DNA from: Blastococcus saxobsidens
Lineage (GTDB): Bacteria > Actinomycetota > Actinomycetes > Mycobacteriales > Geodermatophilaceae
Assembly: GCF_002938435.1 (NCBI RefSeq)
Contig: NZ_POQT01000032.1
Coordinates: forward strand, 1 to 50,514
Reading direction: 5' to 3'
DNA length: 50,514 bases
The position numbers and the translations under genes were made by a program. Positions 44,643 to 50,514 of this stretch are shown in pieces (the stretch's first letter is position 1; every line of letters starts with the position of its first letter). The notes below the pieces were generated by a model. The model saw only the letters and a program-made list of their open reading frames with translations, was not told the DNA's origin and ran no database searches.

Positions 44643-45815
44643 TCAGGCCCGCACCGGGACGGAACGGGCGGAGATCCGGGCCAGCGGGAGCGCGGCGGCG
44701 AGCACCGCCGCCACCAGGACGAACGTCCAGGACAGCCCCACGGTCCCGAACGCGACGCCCAGGAGCAGGGCGCCGCTGGCCGTCCCCAGGTCGAACGACG
44801 CGTTCCACGTGGCGCTGGCCGCCGTCGTGCCGCCCTCACCGGCCCGGGCGAACGCCCGGAGCAGCGTGAGGTTCTGCACCGCGCCGTACCCGGCGCCGAA
44901 CAGCGCCGAGCCCAGCAGCACCCAGGCCGATCCGGTCCACAGCCCGACGCCGGTCAGCCCCACCCCGACCGCCGCCACCATCAGCGCCACCGGCAGGAGC
45001 AGCGCGGTGCCCAACCGGTCGGCGAGCACACCGGCCCGCCAGCGGGTGACGGCACCGGTCAACCCCCACAGCAGGAGAGCGACGGTCGCCAGCCGTCCGT
45101 CGGGACGGTCGATCGGCAGGAAGGTGACCAGCCCGCCACCGGCGGTGGTCACCACGAACAGCACCGCCGACGGCGCCACTGCCGCGCGCACCGCGGCACC
45201 CGCACGGCCGGCCGTGGCCATCCCCTCTCCGGCGCGCACCGAGCGCATGAGTACGGGGAGGAAGACCAGCCCCAGCAGCGGCGAGGCAGCCAGCCACGAC
45301 AGCCAGCCGACCTGCCCGCCGAGGACCAGCGCGACGCCGGCCGGCACCGCCAGCATGTTGGGGACGGCGATGGCCAGCCCGTAGACCCCCAGCGCCTCCC
45401 CCCGCCGCTCCGATGGCGCGACCCGCGTGGCGAGCGTCGCGCCGAGCACGGTGAGGACACCGAACCCGGCACCGCGCACGACCGACAGCGCGCAGATCCA
45501 GCCGACGCCGTCGTCGAGGGCGTAGAACGGCGCCGGCAGGCCGAGGGCGAGCAGCCCCGCGGCGAGCACGGGACCGGCGCCGAAGCGCGTCGTCAGCGCC
45601 GGCACCACGACCTGCACCGCCATCGTCACGGTGAGCAGGACCGCCGTGACGACACCGGCCGTGCTCTCCGACGCCCCGCCCGTGACCGCGTAGGTGGGCA
45701 GCGACGCCAGCGTCAGGCAGTAGCTGGCGAAGCCCAGGGCGGTGACCCCGACCAGCGCGAGCACCCCGCAGGAGCGCCACAGCACGGCCCGGCCCCCCGC
45801 CGCTCCCCCGGTCAC
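44643..45815 (-). CDS. MFS transporter
   Basis: 390 residues with 12 hydrophobic helices (LALVGVTALGFASYCLTLASLPTY first). It has a shortened motif A region (VVPALTTRFGAGPVLAAGLLALG) and a central loop near residue 195. Likely a proton-driven exporter of the drug-efflux group; substrate unknown. The start is only 17 bases from the divergent DUF488 start as annotated, which suggests one of the two starts is further downstream. Confidence 0.85.
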   Translation of the reverse strand: MTGGAAGGRAVLWRSCGVLALVGVTALGFASYCLTLASLPTYAVTGGASESTAGVVTAVLLTVTMAVQVVVPALTTRFGAGPVLAAGLLALGLPAPFYALDDGVGWICALSVVRGAGFGVLTVLGATLATRVAPSERRGEALGVYGLAIAVPNMLAVPAGVALVLGGQVGWLSWLAASPLLGLVFLPVLMRSVRAGEGMATAGRAGAAVRAAVAPSAVLFVVTTAGGGLVTFLPIDRPDGRLATVALLLWGLTGAVTRWRAGVLADRLGTALLLPVALMVAAVGVGLTGVGLWTGSAWVLLGSALFGAGYGAVQNLTLLRAFARAGEGGTTAASATWNASFDLGTASGALLLGVAFGTVGLSWTFVLVAAVLAAALPLARISARSVPVRA

Positions 45816-45832
45816 GCCACGAAGCTAGTGGC

Positions 45833-46438
45833 ATGCCAGAGGACGATTCCGGGGCGGCCACCCTTCAGGGGCCCGCGCCGAGCATGCGAGGTGCGGGGGG
45901 AAGGGTGGTCCTCTCTCCGCTGCTGACCGTGGGCCACGGCCCGGAGGACTGCTCGCTGCTCGGCGCCCGCCTCCGCGGCGCCGGCGTCGAGCTCCTGGTC
46001 GACGTCCGCCGATTCCCGGGCAGCAGGAACAACCCCGACGTGCAGCGGGAGGCGCTCGCGGCATGGCTCCCGGAGGCGGGGATCGGCTACCGGTGGGAGG
46101 AGCGCCTCGGGGGGCGCCGCGCGCTGCCGGCCGGGGAGCCGGTCGCCGACGGCTGGTGGACGGTCGCCCAGTTCGCCGCCTACGCGGCCCACACCCGCAC
46201 CCCGGAGTTCGCCGCGGCGCTCGACGAGGTGCTGGGCGACGCGGCCGGGCGGACCGTGGCCGTGATGTGCAGCGAGAGCGTGTGGTGGCGCTGCCACCGG
46301 CGGCTCATCGCCGACGTCGTCGTCCTCGGGCGGGGCCTGCCGGTGCGGCACCTGATGCCGGACGGCCGGCTGAGCCCTCACCGGCCCGCCGACGGCGCGG
46401 TCGTCGTGGGGTCGGAGGTGCACTGGCCGGCGCAGTGA
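45833..46438 (+). CDS. DUF488-family protein
   Basis: 201 residues. DUF488 signatures: LLTVGHGPEDCSLLGARLRGAGVELLVDVRRFPGSRNNPDV, IGYRWEERLGGRR, and VMCSESVWWRCHRRLIADVVV. The family is uncharacterised; Cys residues in the last motif are conserved. The first ~27 residues are low complexity, so the ATG at 45884 may be the true start and would leave room for a promoter opposite the MFS gene. Confidence 0.85.
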   Translation: MPEDDSGAATLQGPAPSMRGAGGRVVLSPLLTVGHGPEDCSLLGARLRGAGVELLVDVRRFPGSRNNPDVQREALAAWLPEAGIGYRWEERLGGRRALPAGEPVADGWWTVAQFAAYAAHTRTPEFAAALDEVLGDAAGRTVAVMCSESVWWRCHRRLIADVVVLGRGLPVRHLMPDGRLSPHRPADGAVVVGSEVHWPAQ

Positions 46439-46451
46439 CTACGGTCCGGTC

Positions 46452-46961
46452 ATGGAGCAGCGACCCACCAGCGTCGTCGTCATGGGCGTGTCCGGAGCCG
46501 GCAAGACGACCGTGGCCCGTGCACTGGCCGAGCGACTCGGCTGGGAGTTCGGCGAGGGCGACGACCACCACCCGGCGGCCAACGTCGAGAAGATGCGCTC
46601 GGGCTTCCCCCTGGACGACGACGACCGCCGGCCCTGGCTGGAGGAGCTGGCCGCGTGGATCGCCGAGCGGCAGCGGGCCGGCCGGTCCAGCGTGCTCACC
46701 TGCTCGGCGCTCAAGCGCAGCTACCGCGACCTGCTGCGCGCCGGGAACGACACGGTGTTCTTCGTGCACGTGGCCGTGCCGCAGGACGTCCTCATGGAGC
46801 GGGTCACCACCCGCACCCACCAGTACATGCCGCCGAGCCTGCTGATCAGCCAGCTCAGCACGCTGGAGCCGCTGGGCGAGGACGAGGCGGGCGCGACGAT
46901 CCCCGGCACCGGGCCGCTCGACGAGGTGACCGACCACATCGTCCGCGAGCTGCCCCGGTAG
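46452..46961 (+). CDS. gntK: Gluconokinase
   Basis: 169 residues, a P-loop kinase phosphorylating gluconate to 6-phosphogluconate for the pentose-phosphate or Entner-Doudoroff route. Walker A GVSGAGKTTVARALAERL, then EGDDHHPAANVEKMRSGFPLDDDDRRPWL and CSALKRSYRDLLR are hallmark segments. It starts 13 bases after the DUF488 gene. No gluconate transporter is nearby. Confidence 0.94.
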   Translation: MEQRPTSVVVMGVSGAGKTTVARALAERLGWEFGEGDDHHPAANVEKMRSGFPLDDDDRRPWLEELAAWIAERQRAGRSSVLTCSALKRSYRDLLRAGNDTVFFVHVAVPQDVLMERVTTRTHQYMPPSLLISQLSTLEPLGEDEAGATIPGTGPLDEVTDHIVRELPR

Positions 46962-46992
46962 CGCCGCCCCCGGAAGGGCGGGGGCCGGCGCG

Positions 46993-48618
46993 TCACCCCA
47001 TGTGCGGGTAGCGGTGGTCGGTCGCCGCGGCGAACGTCTCCTTGATCGACCGGCTGCTGGTCCAGCGCATCAGGTTCTGCGGGGCCCCGGCCTTGTCGTT
47101 GGTGCCCGACGCCCGCCCGCCACCGAACGGCTGCTGGCCGACGACGGCGCCGGTCGGCTTGTCGTTGACGTAGAAGTTGCCGGCCGCGTGGCGGAGGAAC
47201 GTCTGCGCGTGCGCGATCGCCACCCGGTCCTGCGCGATGACCGCACCGGTGAGGGCGTAGGGCGCGGCCGACTCCATCTGGGTGAGGACTGCGTCGTAGT
47301 CCGCGTCGTCGTAGACGTGCACCGCCAGCACCGGGCCGAAGTACTCGGTGCTGAAGACCTCGTGCCCGGGGTCGGTGCCCTCGATGATCGTCGGCCGTAC
47401 GAAGAAGCCCTCGCTGTCGTCGGCGGTGCCGCCGGCGACGATCGAGAGCGCCGGGTCGCCCTCGACCCGGTCCAGGACGCCGGAGAGCAACGAGTGCGAC
47501 TTCCGGTCGATGACCGCGCCCATGAAGTTGGAGAAGTCGGTGACGTCACCCATCGGCAGCGACTCCGTGGTGGCGACCAGGTCGTCCTTGAGCCGGGCCC
47601 ACACCGAGCGCGGCACGTACGCGCGGGAGGCGGCGGAGCACTTCTGGCCCTGGTACTCGAAGGCGCCGCGGACCAGGGCGGTGCGCAGCACGTCGACGTC
47701 GGCCGACGGGTGGGCCACGACGAAGTCCTTGCCGCCGGTCTCGCCGACGATCCGCGGGTAGCCGCGGTAGCCGGCGATGTTCTGCCCGACGGTGCGCCAC
47801 AGGTGCTGGAACACCGGGGTGGACCCGGTGAAGTGGATGCCGGCCAGGTCGCGGTCGGCCAGGGCGACGTCGGAGACGGCGATCCCGTCGCCGGTGACCA
47901 TGTTGATGACGCCCGGCGGCAGCCCGGCCTCCTCCAGCAGCCGCATCAGCAGGTGGGCGGCGAACTGCTGGGTGGGCGCCGGCTTCCACACCACGGTGTT
48001 GCCCATGAGCGCCGGCGCGGTCGGGAGGTTGCCGGCGATCGCGGTGAAGTTGAACGGCGTCACCGCGTAGACGAAGCCCTCGAGCGGGCGGTGGTCGGTG
48101 CGGTTCCAGACGCCGGGCGAGGACTGCGGCTGCTCGGCCAGGATCTGGCGGGCGAAGTGCACGTTGAAGCGCCAGAAGTCGACGAGCTCGCAGGCGCTGT
48201 CGATCTCGGCCTGGACGGCGGTCTTGCTCTGCCCGAGCATCGTGGCGGCGTTGAGGGTCTGCCGCCACGGACCGGCGAGGAGGTCGGCGGCGCGCAGGAA
48301 GACCGCGGCGCGGTCGTCGAAGGAGAGCTCCTGCCAGCCCGGGGCGGACTCCTTGGCGCAGCGGACGGCGTCCTGCGCGTCGGCGTGCGTGGCGTTGGCC
48401 GCGGTGCCGAGGACGGCGCTGTGCCGGTGCGGCTGCACGACGTCGAAGCGCTCGCCGGCGGCCATCCGCTGCCGGCCACCGATCGTGCTGGTCAGCTCCA
48501 GCGGCTCGGCGGCCAGCTCGGCCAGGCGCTGCTGCAGCGCGGCGCGCTCGGGCGAGCCGGGGGCGTAACCGAGGACCGGCTCGTTGTGCGGCGCGGGAAC
48601 GCGGGTGACGGCGTCCAT
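46993..48618 (-). CDS. pruA: L-glutamate gamma-semialdehyde (P5C) dehydrogenase
   Basis: 541 residues, the length of monofunctional P5CDH. The NAD-binding segment VYAVTPFNFTAIAGNLPTA and GETGGKD (catalytic Glu) lead to the nucleophile in FEYQGQKCSAASRAYV, followed by EYFGPVLAVHVY. It oxidises glutamate semialdehyde to glutamate. It lies 14 bases after proline dehydrogenase, so the two form a put operon. GAAAGAGGTCCC precedes the ATG at 48618. Confidence 0.96.
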   Translation of the reverse strand: MDAVTRVPAPHNEPVLGYAPGSPERAALQQRLAELAAEPLELTSTIGGRQRMAAGERFDVVQPHRHSAVLGTAANATHADAQDAVRCAKESAPGWQELSFDDRAAVFLRAADLLAGPWRQTLNAATMLGQSKTAVQAEIDSACELVDFWRFNVHFARQILAEQPQSSPGVWNRTDHRPLEGFVYAVTPFNFTAIAGNLPTAPALMGNTVVWKPAPTQQFAAHLLMRLLEEAGLPPGVINMVTGDGIAVSDVALADRDLAGIHFTGSTPVFQHLWRTVGQNIAGYRGYPRIVGETGGKDFVVAHPSADVDVLRTALVRGAFEYQGQKCSAASRAYVPRSVWARLKDDLVATTESLPMGDVTDFSNFMGAVIDRKSHSLLSGVLDRVEGDPALSIVAGGTADDSEGFFVRPTIIEGTDPGHEVFSTEYFGPVLAVHVYDDADYDAVLTQMESAAPYALTGAVIAQDRVAIAHAQTFLRHAAGNFYVNDKPTGAVVGQQPFGGGRASGTNDKAGAPQNLMRWTSSRSIKETFAAATDHRYPHMG

Positions 48619-48632
48619 GGTCGGGACCTCTT

Positions 48633-49565
48633 TCAGGAGCGGGTGACGAGGGAGCGCAGGAAGAAGGTGACGTTGGCCGGGCGCTCGGCCAGGCGGCGCA
48701 TGAAGTAGCCGTACCAGTCGGCGCCGTAGGGCACGTAGGCCCGGACGGTGGTGCCGGCGGCGGCGAGGCGGCGCTGCTCGTCGGGGCGGATGCCGTAGAG
48801 CATCTGCACCTCCCAGGAGTCCGCGGCGCGGGAGTGCTGGGCGGCCAGTTCGTGGGCGCGGGTGATGATGGCCGGGTCGTGCGAGCCGACCATCGGGTAG
48901 CCGGGGCCGGCCATCAGGAGTTCGAGGCAGCGGGCGTAGGCGGCGTCGACGTCCTTCTTCCGCCGGTACGCCACGGTGTCCGGCTCGTCGTAGGCGCCCT
49001 TCACCAGCCGCACCCGGGAGCCGGCGACGGCCAGGGCCTTCGCGTCCTCCTCGGTGCGGTGCAGCATCGCCTGCAGCACGGCGCCGGTGCCGGGGTGCTC
49101 CTTGCGCAGGTCTGTCAGGACGGCGAGCGTCGAGTCGACGGTGCGGTGGTCCTCCATGTCGAGGGTGACGGTGGTGCCGGCGGCCGTCGCCGCCTCGGCC
49201 ACCGGGCGCACCAGCTCCAGCGCCACGTCGTGCCCGCCGTCGGGCAGCGCCTGGCCGAACGCCGAGAGCTTGACCGACACCTCGGCGGCCGGGCCGAGCG
49301 CGAGCGGAGCCAGCGCGTCGAGGAGGGCGAGGTAGGCGTCGCGGCTGCGCACGGCCTGCGCGCGGTCGGTGACGTCCTCGCCGAGGTGGTCCAGCGTCAC
49401 CGCGACGCCCTGGGCGGAGAGGGCGCGGACGGCGGCGACGGCGTCGTCCAGGGACTCCCCCGGCACGAACCGGTCGACCACCGCGCGGGTGGCGGGCGTG
49501 CGGACGACCGCCGCGCGCAGCGCCGGGCGGCGCGCGGCGGCCAGCAGGGCCTTGGAGAGCAGCAC
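48633..49565 (-). CDS. putA: Proline dehydrogenase
   Basis: 310 residues, a monofunctional FAD-dependent PRODH of TIM-barrel type. Motifs: VTLDHLGEDVTD, VTLDMEDHRTVDSTL, RVRLVKGAYDEP, and C-terminal EVQMLYGIRPDEQRRL...YVPYGADWYGYFMRRLAERP with the substrate arginines. It oxidises proline to P5C. GTG at 49565 has GGGAGG close upstream. It is the first gene of the put operon, divergent from a PucR-like regulator. Confidence 0.95.
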   Translation of the reverse strand: MLLSKALLAAARRPALRAAVVRTPATRAVVDRFVPGESLDDAVAAVRALSAQGVAVTLDHLGEDVTDRAQAVRSRDAYLALLDALAPLALGPAAEVSVKLSAFGQALPDGGHDVALELVRPVAEAATAAGTTVTLDMEDHRTVDSTLAVLTDLRKEHPGTGAVLQAMLHRTEEDAKALAVAGSRVRLVKGAYDEPDTVAYRRKKDVDAAYARCLELLMAGPGYPMVGSHDPAIITRAHELAAQHSRAADSWEVQMLYGIRPDEQRRLAAAGTTVRAYVPYGADWYGYFMRRLAERPANVTFFLRSLVTRS

Positions 49566-49684
49566 GGGACCTCCCGGAGGGTCGGCACGACACCCTGAAC
49601 GCTAGGCATCCCCACCCCTCGGGGCCAGGGACAGATGTCGGGACTCCCCACCTCTGCTCTCATACACCTGTACAAGGGCAGAAA

Positions 49685-49724
49685 GTGCACTAACCGCAGG
49701 GCGGTTCGTGCACCAACCGCAGGG
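49685..49724. promoter_or_regulatory. Two 17-bp direct repeats in put/regulator promoter
   Basis: GTGCACTAACCGCAGGG (49685-49701) and GTGCACCAACCGCAGGG (49708-49724) differ at one base and start 23 bp apart. They lie in the 176-base gap between putA and the divergent regulator, likely the binding sites of that regulator. Confidence 0.75.
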
Positions 49725-49741
49725 GAGGGAGGGGGGCGGCG

Positions 49742-50514
49742 GTGCGGGACGACCTGCAGGAGCTGGTGGACGAGGTGTCGCGGGTGCTGGCCGCGCCCGC
49801 CACCCTCGAGGACGCCACCTTCACGCTGCTTGCCTTCTGCGCGCACGACGACAGCGGCGTCGACCCGATGGACGCCGTCCGCACCCGCTCGATCCTGACC
49901 CGGGGTTCGGCCCCCGAGACCCGGCGCTGGTTCGAGGAGTTCGGCATCGCCTCGACGACCCGGCCGCTGCGCACCCCCGCGGACGCGGCCGCCGGGATCC
50001 TCACCCGGATCGTGCTGCCCGTGCGGCACGACGAGCGCACCCACGGCTACCTGTGGCTCCTCGACGACGGCCGGATCGACCCCGACGACGACGGCGACCC
50101 CGCGCTGGCCAGGGCGGTGGAGCTGGCCGCCGAGGCGGGCCGGTTGCTCGCGGACCGCCCGGCGGCGGACCTGGGGCGGACGCTGGCCGACGCGCTCACC
50201 GGACGCCCGGGTGCCCGTGCGCAGGCCGAGCGCCGGCTGGCCGACCAGCTCTCCGGCGACGGGGCGCAGGTGCTGGTGGCGCTCGCCCCCGCCGGGGGGC
50301 GGCTGCCCCTGCACTGGCGGCTGCCGGCCGCCGGCGCCGTCGCGACCGTGCTCGACGACGGACCCGTCGCCGTCCTCCTCCCCCTGCCCACGGCCACCGA
50401 CCTGCGCCCGGCCGGCGCGCTGACCGCCGCCTCGCTCCGCTCGCTGCCGCGCGGGAGCGCCGCCGGGGTCTCGGCCGTCCGCAGCGGCACCGGCGCGCTG
50501 GCCGGCCAGTGGCG
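49742..50514 (+). CDS. PucR-family transcriptional regulator (truncated by window)
   Basis: 257 codons seen, C-terminus missing. The N-terminal region (VRDDLQELVDEVSRVLAAPATLEDATFTLLAFCAHDD) and the GAF/CdaR-like middle part (GILTRIVLPVRHDERTHGYLWLLDDG) fit PucR/CdaR-type regulators, including the proline-responsive activators next to put operons in actinobacteria. The DNA-binding HTH_30 would lie beyond the edge, so the assignment depends on the N-terminus and context. Strong GGGAGGGAGGGG precedes the GTG at 49742. Confidence 0.75.
   Translation, partial: MRDDLQELVDEVSRVLAAPATLEDATFTLLAFCAHDDSGVDPMDAVRTRSILTRGSAPETRRWFEEFGIASTTRPLRTPADAAAGILTRIVLPVRHDERTHGYLWLLDDGRIDPDDDGDPALARAVELAAEAGRLLADRPAADLGRTLADALTGRPGARAQAERRLADQLSGDGAQVLVALAPAGGRLPLHWRLPAAGAVATVLDDGPVAVLLPLPTATDLRPAGALTAASLRSLPRGSAAGVSAVRSGTGALAGQW

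Noticed and set aside
46966..46985. Terminator between gluconokinase and pruA
   Set aside because: Only a 6-bp GC stem with an eight-base loop can be drawn; too weak in this GC-rich DNA to call.

Overview
The window is a stretch of a very GC-rich (roughly 70+% by eye) actinobacterial chromosome. Many GTG starts, dense gene packing, an actinobacterial oligoribonuclease, a proline-catabolism pair with a PucR-type regulator and a TetR-controlled beta-oxidation cluster suggest a free-living actinomycete. Geodermatophilaceae (Blastococcus/Geodermatophilus/Modestobacter) is my best guess; this is inference from gene content, not a database result.

Layout. 1-3.25 kb: a hypothetical protein running off the left edge, a multi-pass membrane protein and oligoribonuclease. 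3.3-14.5 kb: tRNA-His, then about 11 kb bounded on the far side by a 29-bp repeat of the tRNA-His 3' end (one mismatch), as expected for an integrated genomic island. The island carries a Sco1-type copper chaperone, two TlpA-like thiol-disulfide lipoproteins, a CcdA-type membrane protein, small Met-rich or membrane proteins, a beta-propeller lipoprotein, a BlaI-type repressor with an M56 (BlaR1-like) membrane protease, an MFS exporter, and a divergent merR/mercuric reductase pair. Six copies (three strong, three weaker) of a 17-bp TACTAT-N5-ATAGTA-type dyad sit upstream of six transcription units, so BlaI/M56 probably runs the island as one regulon. No integrase is visible.

14.5-19.1 kb: a Usp-like protein, a chromate-transporter homologue, then a damaged patch: a frameshifted UspA gene, a 23-bp tandem duplication, a frameshifted Na+/alanine symporter and a chimeric remnant (flavin monooxygenase N-terminus joined to a chemotaxis-receptor C-terminal tail).

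19.1-26.3 kb: fatty-acid beta-oxidation (TetR, FadB-like, FadA-like, acyl-CoA dehydrogenase) divergent from an acyl-CoA synthetase, with a perfect 10-bp-arm dyad in the shared promoter. 26.4-30.6 kb: small Cys-rich protein, P-loop kinase-like protein, MoaD/ThiS-like protein paired with a BNR-propeller protein, coiled-coil membrane protein, L,D-transpeptidase lipoprotein and tRNA-Lys(CUU).

30.8-35.4 kb: a four-gene lipoprotein / membrane-fusion protein / ABC ATPase / MacB-FtsX permease unit. 35.6-46.96 kb: secreted S15 peptidase, ATP-grasp protein, flavin oxidoreductase, ABC-2 exporter, LuxR-type regulator, cupin, a small hypothetical protein, MFS transporter, DUF488 protein and gluconokinase. 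47.0-50.5 kb: proline catabolism (P5C dehydrogenase, proline dehydrogenase) divergent from a PucR-like regulator cut by the right edge; the promoter between them holds two 17-bp direct repeats 23 bp apart.
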